A DNA stretch of 10,849 nt from DSWT01 sp034433375 (GCA_034433375.1 DAOUAQ010000068.1:1-10849); one strand, 5' to 3'; counted from the first letter of the stretch, positions 1-6,508 are shown. Translations and numbers: made by a program. Notes: a model not told the origin generated them from the sequence alone.

Positions 1-414
1 TGGATGCTCGACCGAGGCGCGTATTACGCTTCTGAAATGAGCGTCGACGTGGGTGTGGTCACCAACAAGGCGTGGTCCGGGATGCTCTCGGGCGAAGGCT
101 TCTTCCAGACCAAAGTGTCCGGCAGGGGGAAGGTCGTCATCACGTCGCAGGGCCCGCTGGAGACCGTCGAGCTGAACAACTCGAAGCTGGTGGTGGATGG
201 GACGTTTGCCGTCGCCAGAACCGGCAACATCGAGTTCAAAGTCGAAAAGGCCACCAAGGGGCTGTTCGGCACAGCGATTTCCGGCGAAGGTCTGGTCAAC
301 ACGTTCACCGGGACCGGCAAGGTGTTAATCGCGCCGGCCGCCCGCCGCGATGCTTTCTTCGCCAATCAAATGAATGCGCTGCAAGCGCAAGTAGCCTCTT
401 CCAAAAGCAGCTAG
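1..414 (+). CDS. AIM24-family protein, C-terminal part (start lies left of the window)
   Basis: The reading frame is open from the first base and ends at TAG 412-414, leaving about 137 residues of the C-terminus. The fragment has the repeating beta-strand pattern of the AIM24/TIGR00266 family: GAYYASEMSVDV, then SGEGFFQTKVSGRGKVVI, an acidic-hydrophobic segment around KLVVDGTFAVA, and a second SGEGLVNTFTGTGKVLI block. The paired 'GEG + hydrophobic + GxGKV' blocks are the family signature. The family is named after a yeast mitochondrial protein; the bacterial members have no settled biochemical role. The last 30 or so residues are an Ala/Gln/Ser-rich tail (FFANQMNALQAQ) that looks helical and lies outside the beta core. 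It is transcribed towards the minus-strand cluster and ends 20 bases before a strong hairpin terminator. The ATG at position 4 is internal, not a real start. Confidence 0.82.
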   Translation, partial: WMLDRGAYYASEMSVDVGVVTNKAWSGMLSGEGFFQTKVSGRGKVVITSQGPLETVELNNSKLVVDGTFAVARTGNIEFKVEKATKGLFGTAISGEGLVNTFTGTGKVLIAPAARRDAFFANQMNALQAQVASSKSS

Positions 415-433
415 ATTGCAGTTGTGACCAAAG

Positions 434-465
434 AAACCGGCGAGGTATGATGACCTCGCCGGTTT
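434..465. terminator. Hairpin terminator shared by two convergent genes
   Basis: A perfect 13-bp stem (434-446 pairing with 453-465, arm AAACCGGCGAGGT) closes a 6-base loop. The arm ends are A-rich on one side and T-rich on the other, so on either strand the stem runs into TTT (TTTTC on plus, TTTCTTT on minus). It lies in the 68-base gap between the stop codons of the AIM24-family gene and the SCP2 gene, so a bidirectional terminator is the natural reading. Confidence 0.85.
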
Positions 466-482
466 TCGGTACTCGTATGGCT

Positions 483-818
483 TTACATAAAAACCTGCAT
501 CTTACGCATGTCCGCCATCGAGGCCTTGACTTTAACCTTGCCGGTCGTCATCGCCACCAACCCACTGAGCGTTTTGTTCATCAGCCCGATGAACGTCTCC
601 GCCGACATGGTCAAACGAATATCGGGATCATCCAGTTCTTCGCGCATTACCGGCAAGGGATGACCATCTTCAATCACCATCGCCCAGTACTCCTCCATAT
701 CGGGGAAGTAATACTGAATGGTGCGATCCCAGCCGGGTAACACCGGCGCGCCATGCGCGTCAATCATCCGCGCGCGCGCTTTCTCCAACGCCTCCAGCAG
801 AACGTCTTGCGTCACCAT
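483..818 (-). CDS. SCP2 sterol-carrier-domain protein, 111 aa
   Basis: A single-domain protein of the SCP2 sterol-transfer family. These are small alpha/beta proteins with a hydrophobic tunnel that binds lipids, fatty acyl chains or isoprenoids. Visible hallmarks are the strand segment RTIQYYFPDMEEYWAMVIEDG, the acidic PDIRLTMSAETFIGLMNKTLSG block (family pattern: D..l.mS.e.f..l..G), and the C-terminal TTGKVKVKASMADMRKMQ, matching the usual 'GKlki.Gd......L' ending. At 111 residues it is a free-standing domain without a thiolase or enzyme partner, and has no signal peptide, so it should be cytosolic. Start ATG 816-818 follows a GGGAGG SD with 5-8 bases of spacing, and lies 14 bases after the stop of the CrtC/AttH-like gene, so the two are almost surely co-transcribed. 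It is the last gene of the cluster, followed by the hairpin at 434-465. The bound lipid cannot be told from sequence. Confidence 0.85.
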   Translation of the reverse strand: MVTQDVLLEALEKARARMIDAHGAPVLPGWDRTIQYYFPDMEEYWAMVIEDGHPLPVMREELDDPDIRLTMSAETFIGLMNKTLSGLVAMTTGKVKVKASMADMRKMQVFM

Positions 819-832
819 CTTCGCCTCCCGCG

Positions 833-1885
833 CTACAGCGCGCCCATCCGAATGACTTCGTTGATGCCCACGCCGCCTTTGAGAGGCACAACTCGGCCAT
901 CTTTGTAGGTGAACTTACCTTCAAGCGTCACCGGGCCATCGAAGAAAAGCGACTGCCAACCGGGAACGTTATCCACCGTCAATCCTTCCAGGCGCGCCGG
1001 CGAACGCAGAATCAACGGGTAGTGCGCCAGACGCACCTTCAGCTTAAGCGTGCCTTGCGCCGCGCGCACCACGACCGCGTTCTCCAGCGGGATAAAGCGC
1101 CGCACTTCCTGCAGGAATACCCACTGCTCCGGTATGACTTCGAGACTTTGCGCCGGCATAAACTCGCCGTTGATGACCATGACCATCTCGCCCGTCTCAA
1201 AGTGGAAGGGCCGGCTTTCACTCGTCACCGACTCGCAGTGGCAGATGTACATATAGAATTCATCAAAGTGCGCGTAAATCCAGTTCATGTGGCGAATCTC
1301 GAAGAAATTGAGGGCGCTGAACCACACGTGTTCGAACAGCCCCCGCCCGACGACCGGCATCGTCTGCCCGTTGATCGTGAGTTCGCCACGCACATCCGAG
1401 AGCGACTCCGACCCGGAAACGCGGGTCACGTCCGTCACCTGGCACACCGCGCCGGCTTTATGTTCCCAATGGAGAATCGGGCCACGCGGGGTGAAGGTCA
1501 GATCGGCATGGACGCCATCTTTGGCGTAAACGATGCGCTGTTGCTCCGGGCGGCACATCGCGGTCAGGCTGCCCATCGTCACCTGGACGGTGTCGCCTTC
1601 GCTGGTATACTCCAGCGGGAGATTCTCTTCCGCCAGAATGATGTCGTTGACGGAAGTGTGCAAAATGAGCGCATCCGGCTCCTCTTCAAGCCGCAGCGGG
1701 GCCTGCGAGAATGTGAAATGGGCAAACTGGCCAAGCAAATTGCCTTCGGTGATGGAAAATTTCGCCAGTATGGGGCGGCCTTCGTGCTCGAAGTGCACGG
1801 TAAAGTACCAGTCATTGAAATGTTCTGGCTGATCCAAAAACTTAGGCGTTAATTCAGCAATGTCGAAACGATTTGAGGGGTTCAT
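833..1885 (-). CDS. Putative CrtC/AttH-like (lipocalin-type hydratase) protein, 350 aa
   Basis: A soluble, beta-strand-rich protein with no signal peptide or membrane segment. I do not recognise a named orthologue. The overall pattern suggests the AttH/CrtC fold (two lipocalin-like barrels; CrtC is carotenoid 1,2-hydratase): an N-terminal barrel with NDWYFTVHFEHEGRPILAKFS (24-44), a middle stretch GPILHWEHK (135-143), then GRGLFEHVWF (180-189), which resembles the G.G...H.WG signature of that group, followed by an aromatic block NWIYAHFDEFYMYICH (201-216). The C-terminal half (240-330) again alternates strands and ends in LEGKFTYKDGRVVPLKG. Start ATG 1883-1885 has an AAGGAA SD about 9 bases upstream. 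It sits between deoC (64-base gap, with a tandem repeat) and the SCP2 gene (14-base gap). Pairing with a lipid-carrier domain supports a substrate that is a lipid or isoprenoid, but this is inference; it may be only distantly related to CrtC. Confidence 0.5.
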   Translation of the reverse strand: MNPSNRFDIAELTPKFLDQPEHFNDWYFTVHFEHEGRPILAKFSITEGNLLGQFAHFTFSQAPLRLEEEPDALILHTSVNDIILAEENLPLEYTSEGDTVQVTMGSLTAMCRPEQQRIVYAKDGVHADLTFTPRGPILHWEHKAGAVCQVTDVTRVSGSESLSDVRGELTINGQTMPVVGRGLFEHVWFSALNFFEIRHMNWIYAHFDEFYMYICHCESVTSESRPFHFETGEMVMVINGEFMPAQSLEVIPEQWVFLQEVRRFIPLENAVVVRAAQGTLKLKVRLAHYPLILRSPARLEGLTVDNVPGWQSLFFDGPVTLEGKFTYKDGRVVPLKGGVGINEVIRMGAL

Positions 1886-1903
1886 TGGTTAGTTTCCTTA
1901 TCG

Positions 1904-1946
1904 AATAGTCTTTAGTCAAATAGTCTTTAGTCGGATCGTCTTCGTC
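1904..1946. repeat. 15-bp-period tandem repeat between deoC and the CrtC/AttH-like gene
   Basis: The 14-mer AATAGTCTTTAGTC occurs exactly at 1904-1917 and 1919-1932 (period 15). A third, degenerate copy (GATCGTCTTCGTC, 1934-1946) differs by a few substitutions and one deleted base. It fills most of the 64-base spacer upstream of the 350-aa gene. It may be a slippage product or spaced direct binding sites for a regulator of the downstream pair; the sequence alone does not decide. Confidence 0.75.
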
Positions 1947-1949
1947 TGG

Positions 1950-2678
1950 TTAATAGCCTTTGATCTCCGGCGCTTTTTCGGCCAACACTACCGGCTCCAG
2001 CCCCAACCGCGCGCGGCACTCGTCGAGGATTTTCGCCGTCGCCGACGCGCCGACGCGGGAGACGCCGAGGGCGCGCACTTCGAGCAGTTGATCGAAGGTG
2101 CGCACGCCGCCGGCCGCCTTCACCTGCACGTGCGCCGGGGAATGGGCGCGCATCAGCTTGAGATCGTCGTGCGTCGCGCCGCCAGTGCCGTAGCCGGTGG
2201 AAGTCTTCACCCAGTCCGCGCCCACTTCGCCGCAGATTTCGCACAGTCTGATTTTGTGCTCATCGGTAAGGTAGCAGTTTTCGAAGATGACTTTGACTTT
2301 CTGGCCGGCCGCGTGGGTCACGTCCACCACCGCTTTGATTTCGGCGCGCACGTAATCCCAATCGCCGCTGAGCACCTTGCTGATGTTGACGACCATATCC
2401 AGCTCTTCCCCGCCGTCCGCCAATGCCTGCTTCGCCTCGGCGACTTTGATCGCCGTGGTGTGCCCGCCGTGCGGAAAGCCGATGGTCGCGCTGGCTTTGA
2501 CCGTGGAACCGTGGAGTAGCTGCGCGCAACGTTTGAGATAGTAGGGCATGATGCAGATGCTCGCCACATCGTAGGCCAGCCCCACCAGGATACCCTGTTC
2601 CAGCGTTGCCACACTCATCGTCGGATTCAACAAAGAATGGTCAATCATTTTAGCGATGTCCAGATATGTGTAATCCAT
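1950..2678 (-). CDS. deoC: Deoxyribose-phosphate aldolase, 242 aa
   Basis: DeoC cleaves 2-deoxy-D-ribose 5-phosphate to glyceraldehyde 3-phosphate and acetaldehyde, a class I (Schiff-base) aldolase step of deoxynucleoside catabolism in the cytosol. The sequence is clear: N-terminal DIAKMIDHSLLNPT, SATIGFPHGG (63-72), GEELDMVVNIS with D94, KVIFENCYL, the active-site strand ADWVKTSTGYGTGGAT in which K158 is the expected Schiff-base lysine, and VQVKAAGGVRT with the second conserved lysine K187. These match the Asp/Lys/Lys triad of the family. Length is normal (220-260 aa). Start ATG 2676-2678 has a perfect AAGGAGG SD (2684-2690), 5 bases away. It follows the ROK kinase after a 180-base gap that probably contains its own promoter, and precedes the CrtC/AttH-like gene by 64 bases. 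No deoA or deoB lies nearby, so its exact role (nucleoside salvage or other deoxysugar breakdown) is open. Confidence 0.95.
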   Translation of the reverse strand: MDYTYLDIAKMIDHSLLNPTMSVATLEQGILVGLAYDVASICIMPYYLKRCAQLLHGSTVKASATIGFPHGGHTTAIKVAEAKQALADGGEELDMVVNISKVLSGDWDYVRAEIKAVVDVTHAAGQKVKVIFENCYLTDEHKIRLCEICGEVGADWVKTSTGYGTGGATHDDLKLMRAHSPAHVQVKAAGGVRTFDQLLEVRALGVSRVGASATAKILDECRARLGLEPVVLAEKAPEIKGY

Positions 2679-2683
2679 TTTGT

Positions 2684-2731
2684 CCTCCTTAAGTATGTTT
2701 ATCAGAAAGATGTATCACATTTGTTAGTATA
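2684..2731 (-). promoter_or_regulatory. Probable deoC promoter -10 box and Shine-Dalgarno
   Basis: On the minus strand the leader carries TATACT (2726-2731) as a good -10 candidate and AAGGAGG (2684-2690) as the deoC SD. The only TTGA-like element upstream (TTGAAT) stands about 20 bases from the -10, longer than the usual 17, so the -35 is uncertain. The 180-base gap itself fits an independent deoC promoter. Confidence 0.4.
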
Positions 2732-2768
2732 ACCCAAGTTGCCACTTGCGCATTCAAGCCGTAATGGT

Positions 2769-2786
2769 ACACGGATGACACGGATT
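2769..2786. repeat. Short tandem repeat of ACACGGAT(G/T)
   Basis: Two adjacent 9-mers, ACACGGATG (2769-2777) and ACACGGATT (2778-2786), sit in the non-coding gap between the ROK and deoC genes. The remainder of the 2679-2858 gap holds only the deoC leader and no convincing gene or terminator. Confidence 0.6.
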
Positions 2787-2858
2787 GTTGGGATAAAAAC
2801 AGCAGAAAAATCCGAGTCCTATATCCTGAAACCAGAGCAGGTAGCAATTTGGTTTATC

Positions 2859-3824
2859 TTAAGATCCCTTGTGCGCCAGCGCGATCCCGCCGAGCACACC
2901 AGCCTGATTGCCCAATTGTGACGGCTCAATGCGCACGTTATCCGGCGGGAACATCCCCACGCGGCGCTTGACGACGGCGCGCACTGTGTCGAAGAGCAGC
3001 GGCCCGATCTGCGCGACGCTGCCGCCGAGCACGACGAGGTCAGGATGCAGCGTTACGACGACGTTCGCCACACCGATCCCCAGGTACTCCGCCGCACGCA
3101 CGAGCGCATCACGCACGGCGGCATCACCCGCGTCTGCCGCCTGCGCCATCTCGCGGGGCGTGATGCGCGACACATCGCCGGCCACGAGGTCGTAGAGGCG
3201 CGGCGCGCGGCCCGATTGCAGCAGCCACGCGCCCTGCGCGACAATCGCCGGGCCGCTGGCAAGCGTCTCCAGGCAGCCGCGATTGCCGCAGCCGCACAGC
3301 GGGCCGTCAGGCAGAATCGTCTGGTGGCCTAGTTCGCCGGCTGCGCCCAAAGGGCCGAGGCGCAGCTTGCCCTCCACCACCACCCCGCCGCCGATACCCG
3401 TGCCGAGCGCGAAAAAGGCCATCGTCACGCCGGGCAAGTCGCGCCCCAAGCCGAACGTCAGTTCGCCCAACGTCGCCATGCGCACGTCGTTGAGCACGTA
3501 GACGGGACAGCCGAGGCGCGGCGCGAGAGCCTCGCGCACCGGGACGTCGCGCCAGTTCGTCGGCAGGTTGGGCAGGAATTTGACGACGCCGCGCTGCACG
3601 TCCGCCAGCCCCGGCACGCCCATCCCCACCGCCGCCGGGCGCTGCCCCACCTCGGCAGCGAGCGCGTCCACCCAATCGGCGATGCGCGCCAGCACCGCGT
3701 CCGGCCCCGCGTGGGAGTGCGTCGGCGTCGTCCGTTCGGCGATGATGTCGCCGGTAGATGTTCCAAACGCACAGGCTATCTTCGTGCCGCCCAAATCAAC
3801 GCTGGCGTAGAGTTCAGGCTTCAT
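2859..3824 (-). CDS. ROK-family sugar kinase (glucokinase/N-acylhexosamine kinase type), 321 aa
   Basis: A complete ROK protein expected to phosphorylate a hexose or amino sugar with ATP in the cytosol. Numbering from the chosen start: phosphate-binding DLGGTKIA (10-17), VLNDVRMATLGE with catalytic-base Asp D113, second phosphate loop GTGIGGG (141-147), GELGH (163-167), and the zinc motif CGCGNRGCLE with C177, C179 and C184, which with H167 forms the usual ROK zinc site. There is no N-terminal helix-turn-helix, so this is a kinase rather than a ROK repressor. An in-frame GTG at 3858-3860 overlaps the upstream stop (GTGA) and would add 12 residues, but ATG 3822-3824 has an excellent GGAGGG SD (3832-3837) 7 bases away and puts DLGGTK where the family has it, so I chose it. 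The residues after the catalytic Asp (VRMAT) differ from the common ANAAA, so the substrate cannot be named. The adjacent glycosidase-like gene suggests a glycan-derived sugar. Confidence 0.93.
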   Translation of the reverse strand: MKPELYASVDLGGTKIACAFGTSTGDIIAERTTPTHSHAGPDAVLARIADWVDALAAEVGQRPAAVGMGVPGLADVQRGVVKFLPNLPTNWRDVPVREALAPRLGCPVYVLNDVRMATLGELTFGLGRDLPGVTMAFFALGTGIGGGVVVEGKLRLGPLGAAGELGHQTILPDGPLCGCGNRGCLETLASGPAIVAQGAWLLQSGRAPRLYDLVAGDVSRITPREMAQAADAGDAAVRDALVRAAEYLGIGVANVVVTLHPDLVVLGGSVAQIGPLLFDTVRAVVKRRVGMFPPDNVRIEPSQLGNQAGVLGGIALAHKGS

Positions 3825-3831
3825 TCGTCTT

Positions 3832-3837
3832 CCCTCC
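3832..3837 (-). promoter_or_regulatory. Shine-Dalgarno that sets the ROK kinase start
   Basis: GGAGGG on the minus strand, 7 bases from ATG 3822-3824. It lies downstream of the competing GTG (3858-3860) and of an in-frame ATG (3840-3842), both of which have weaker or no SD. It therefore favours the shorter 321-aa product. Confidence 0.75.
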
Positions 3838-3856
3838 AGCATTGTCTCGTCATGGC

Positions 3857-4519
3857 TCACAAATCGCCATCGCCGATCATAGCGGCTTCCAGCGCGTTTA
3901 CAATCGCCCGCGCGTCGTCCAGCGCAAGATTCAGTTGTTGCTGATAGTAAGAGACAGCGTCAGGTTTGCGGCCTGCACGGATCAGTTGGCGGACGTGTTC
4001 GAGGTCGAAAGCGACCAGTTGCGCTTGCCAGCCGATAGTATCGCCCCGTTCAATAGCCTCTACGGCATCTTTCGCAACTTTGAGTCCCACGCCGGTGTAT
4101 TCCCGGTATATTTTAATGGCGTTGATTTTATTCTTACACTGTATCCATGTTTCGATTTGCGCGATCATAGCCTGCGCGTCGGGAGCCTGGGGCGGGACGA
4201 AAGCTAACGAGGCAGATTCGCCGCGTTCAAAGGCATCTACAGCATCTTTGGCTTCGCGCAGGCTCACTCCCGTTTGTTCACGGTAAAGTTTAGTTGCCTC
4301 GATTTTGTTCCCGCTTTGCACAAGCCTCTCAAGTTGTCCGGCATCCGGCGGCGCAAGACGTGCAGATTGTTGTTGCACGGAAGGAGCAGGTTGCCCTCGT
4401 TCCAACGCATCAATGGCGTCTTTCGCTTCTTTCAAACCACAACCCGTATGCTCACGGTACACCTTGATTGCCTCGATTTTACGGCGCTTTTTAATCAAGC
4501 GCATCACCTCATCCATCAT
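3857..4519 (-). CDS. Protein of four L7/L12 C-terminal-domain-like repeats, 220 aa
   Basis: The protein is built from four copies of a roughly 38-residue helical unit with consensus 'i..gnKIeAIKlYREqTGvgLkeAKDAVeAlErG'. Copies lie at about 4-42, 62-100, 119-159 and 173-212. The first three are close relatives, each ending in ERG; the fourth is diverged (RKPDAVSYYQQQLNLALDDARAIVNALEAA). The helix-turn-helix-like 'KI.aIK.yRe.TG.gLkeAKdaVe' is the pattern of the ribosomal protein L7/L12 C-terminal domain (LKEAKDLVE), which in L7/L12 contacts translation factors. Linkers are Pro/Gln/Ala-rich (43-61, 101-115). No signal peptide or membrane segment. Start ATG 4517-4519 (immediately followed by a second ATG) has GAGGAG about 8 bases upstream. 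The gap from the 608-aa gene is 54 bases, and its stop overlaps the alternative GTG of the ROK gene, so all three are probably one transcript. A non-ribosomal, protein-binding role is my inference. Confidence 0.8.
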   Translation of the reverse strand: MMDEVMRLIKKRRKIEAIKVYREHTGCGLKEAKDAIDALERGQPAPSVQQQSARLAPPDAGQLERLVQSGNKIEATKLYREQTGVSLREAKDAVDAFERGESASLAFVPPQAPDAQAMIAQIETWIQCKNKINAIKIYREYTGVGLKVAKDAVEAIERGDTIGWQAQLVAFDLEHVRQLIRAGRKPDAVSYYQQQLNLALDDARAIVNALEAAMIGDGDL

Positions 4520-4533
4520 TGTCGCGTCTCCTC

Positions 4534-4562
4534 AAAAATGGGAAATCTGCCGATCAGCCCAT
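4534..4562 (-). terminator. Weak terminator-like or attenuator hairpin between two operon genes
   Basis: Read on the minus strand, ATGGG (4558-4562) can pair with CCCAT (4538-4542), with an extra CTG/CAG pairing inside (4555-4557 with 4547-4549) and a 4-base bulge. TTTTT (4534-4538) follows at once. It is short and imperfect, so it could at most reduce read-through from the 608-aa gene into the repeat-protein gene, or be chance. Confidence 0.28.
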
Positions 4563-4573
4563 CGCAAAATCTC

Positions 4574-6400
4574 TCAAACGCACGGAAAATCATACGTCGG
4601 CGGATTAGCGAACCGGGTCATCTCCAGGTGCAAGCGCACCTGCGCCCACGGGCCAAGGCTAACCTGGAAGACATTGTCCTCTATCACGATCGGTTTGTCC
4701 GGCGCGCCGTCGAAGGTGGCCGTGGTGAATTGATGTTCGCCGAACGCGCCGGCCTGCACCGTCACGGCGCGGCTTTCCAGCGGGTTGGTGTTGACCAGGG
4801 TGAGCACGATGCCCTCCGGCGTGATCCGCTCCACGAGCGCGGCGACGTCCTCCGGCAGGCCAGTCCGCGCGCACGCGCCGTCGAAGTAGCGCACGCTGGC
4901 GTGCAGCAGGCCGCCGTGATAGACCGCCGCCGGCGTCCCCATCGCCATCTGGATGAGGCCCTCCGGTACGACCGGGTTGAGGTCTTGCCAGTGATGCACG
5001 TCCCAGGTGTCCAACGCCGCCCAATCGTCGGCGTCAATTTTATCCAGCCGCCGCTGCATACACGTATAGGTGTCTCCCAACACCTGGTCGGGGAAGTCGG
5101 GATTCTCGCCCATCACGTAACCGAACCACTTCTCCGGCCCAAAGTGCCCCGCTTTGCCGAAACTCGGCGGCGCGCTGTACCAGCCGGCGCGGTCGGGGAA
5201 GTGCGCTTCGATGCGCGCCCAATCCGCCGCGCTGCGACTCATAAAGTAGGCATACAGGAAGTGCTGTGACTGCATCGGGCGGTAATCGAGCCAACCGCTG
5301 TCGCTGTGGCGGAAGGGAACTTTCAGCACGCCGCCGTCTTCCTTGCGCATTGACCACAGCAGGTCGGCCTGGGAGCGATGCAGGTCAAGCCACGAATCGT
5401 CGCCAGTGAGCAGCATGGCGTTGCACCCGGCGATGAGCGTGGATTCCAGGATGATCCACGCGCCGTGCGGCCAGCGCCAACCGTAATAGCCGCCCCACCA
5501 CTTGCCGCCCATCCGCTCACCGATGACGCCGTTGGGGCCGATATTGTCCGGCATGATGCCGCCGTTGCGCTCCGTCCGCTCGCGCCATGCGCCGAGGTAA
5601 TCGAGCACCCAGTTTTTGTATTTGACCTCGCCCGTGTACATATATGCGCTGGTGACCAGACTGGTGGCGTTGAGGTTGAGCGGCACGTCGCCGGGGACCA
5701 TCCGCTCGTTCAGCAGTTTGAGGATGGCGGCAAAGGTCGCATCGTCGTTCCAGTCCAGCTTTTTGAGCGGATCGCCGGTGAAGTCGAAGCCCGGCACGTC
5801 CTCATAAGGCGAAAGGTAATCCGCCAGCACCGGGCGATGCGTCACCCAATCCTCCGCCGACATCTCAAAACGCGGCCCCCGGCTGCCGTTAATCGGCGAG
5901 CGGATCATCTTGAGCGCCGGGTCCCAGTTGGGCGCAGCGGGGTCTTCGCCGGTGTACATCGCGGCGAAGCGCAGGGCGCGGGTGCAATCCATGTGATGGT
6001 ATGGATTCGCCAGGCCGAGGTAGTAAATGTAGGTAGAGCTTTCGCCGTGGTGCATCCAGTCGTAGTAGGCGTCGTACTCACGGTGGACTTGCCCGTAGCC
6101 GGTGAACTGCCACGTCACGGCGTTCCACTCGCTGCGCGCCAGCGCGTGGACGTGCTCGCCGCCGCCGAGGATGTAGAAGAGCGGGAAGCTGACGAAGCTC
6201 TCGTAGCCGTCGTCGGAGCCGTCCATACCGGGCCAGGCGTCGCGCCAGATCAGCGTGCCGTCGGGCCGCGTGTAGCGATCCACGAAATCCACGGCGGCGC
6301 GGTTCATCAGGTCAATCAGATAGCGCTGTTTCACCGCCCAATCCGGCGGGGTCGAGCGCCCGGTCACTTCAAGTGTGGTCAGGATTGAAGATTGGGTCAT
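4574..6400 (-). CDS. Uncharacterised 608-aa protein, possibly six-hairpin glycosidase-like
   Basis: No orthologue recognised. The protein has no signal peptide, is extremely rich in Trp, Tyr and acidic residues, and shows evenly spaced helices with aromatic-acidic loops, as in (alpha/alpha)6-barrel glycan-active enzymes. Landmarks: DGTLIWRDAWPGMDGSDDGYE (47-67), FYILGGGEHVHALA (75-88), REYDAYYDWMHHGESSTYIYYLG (107-129), NLNATSLVTSAYMYTGEVKYKNWVLDYL (242-269), GGKWWGGYYGWRWPHGAWIILES (298-320), and RHSDSGWLDYRPMQSQH (364-380). Residues about 520-595 (GIVLTLVNTNPLESRAVTVQ, then VFQVSLGPWAQVRLHLE) look like a C-terminal beta-sandwich as found behind such barrels. Candidate catalytic acids are among D54, D60, D63-D64, E67 and D284, but I cannot assign them. 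Start ATG 6398-6400 has GGAGG 7 bases upstream. It opens the cluster and is followed by the repeat protein and ROK kinase, which fits intracellular breakdown of an oligosaccharide; this is inference. A lyase or epimerase with the same fold is equally possible. Confidence 0.6.
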   Translation of the reverse strand: MTQSSILTTLEVTGRSTPPDWAVKQRYLIDLMNRAAVDFVDRYTRPDGTLIWRDAWPGMDGSDDGYESFVSFPLFYILGGGEHVHALARSEWNAVTWQFTGYGQVHREYDAYYDWMHHGESSTYIYYLGLANPYHHMDCTRALRFAAMYTGEDPAAPNWDPALKMIRSPINGSRGPRFEMSAEDWVTHRPVLADYLSPYEDVPGFDFTGDPLKKLDWNDDATFAAILKLLNERMVPGDVPLNLNATSLVTSAYMYTGEVKYKNWVLDYLGAWRERTERNGGIMPDNIGPNGVIGERMGGKWWGGYYGWRWPHGAWIILESTLIAGCNAMLLTGDDSWLDLHRSQADLLWSMRKEDGGVLKVPFRHSDSGWLDYRPMQSQHFLYAYFMSRSAADWARIEAHFPDRAGWYSAPPSFGKAGHFGPEKWFGYVMGENPDFPDQVLGDTYTCMQRRLDKIDADDWAALDTWDVHHWQDLNPVVPEGLIQMAMGTPAAVYHGGLLHASVRYFDGACARTGLPEDVAALVERITPEGIVLTLVNTNPLESRAVTVQAGAFGEHQFTTATFDGAPDKPIVIEDNVFQVSLGPWAQVRLHLEMTRFANPPTYDFPCV

Positions 6401-6459
6401 GATTAACCTCCGGGTTAGAATCGTCGCACTGTGCGTCTCAGGCTTGTCATCGCGGCCTT

Positions 6460-6487
6460 ATCATACTCCCAAGCGGGAGAGACACAA
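6460..6487 (-). promoter_or_regulatory. Promoter of the 608-aa gene cluster, with palindrome in the spacer
   Basis: On the minus strand TTGTGT (6482-6487) and TATGAT (6460-6465) are 16 bases apart, a good -35/-10 pair about 60 bases before the ATG. The spacer holds a small inverted repeat, CTCCC AAGC GGGAG (6466-6479), which could be an operator half-site pair or an accident of composition. It is the only recognisable promoter in front of the three-gene set ending with the ROK kinase. Confidence 0.5.
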
Positions 6488-6508
6488 CCCGCCCGGTAAC
6501 ATATAACG

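Noticed and set aside
2829..2855. AAACCA/TGGTTT inverted repeat after the ROK gene as a terminator
   Set aside because: Only 6 bp with a 15-base loop and no U-tract directly behind it.
3825..3860. Longer start for the ROK kinase (GTG 3858-3860 overlapping the upstream stop)
   Set aside because: The translational overlap is attractive, but the strong GGAGGG lies downstream of it, 7 bases from ATG 3822-3824, and the family begins close to that ATG.
5378..6388. Long open frame on the plus strand opposite the 608-aa gene (similar ones at 4274-5269, 1022-1852, 6539-7534 and 8075-9172)
   Set aside because: They lie wholly or mostly antisense to well-supported genes, have Arg/His/Val-rich low-complexity translations, lack SD sequences and match no family. 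They are by-products of G+C-rich third positions.
6466..6479. CTCCC-AAGC-GGGAG as a firm operator
   Set aside because: Only 5-bp arms in G+C-rich DNA; kept as a note on the promoter entry and not as a separate site.
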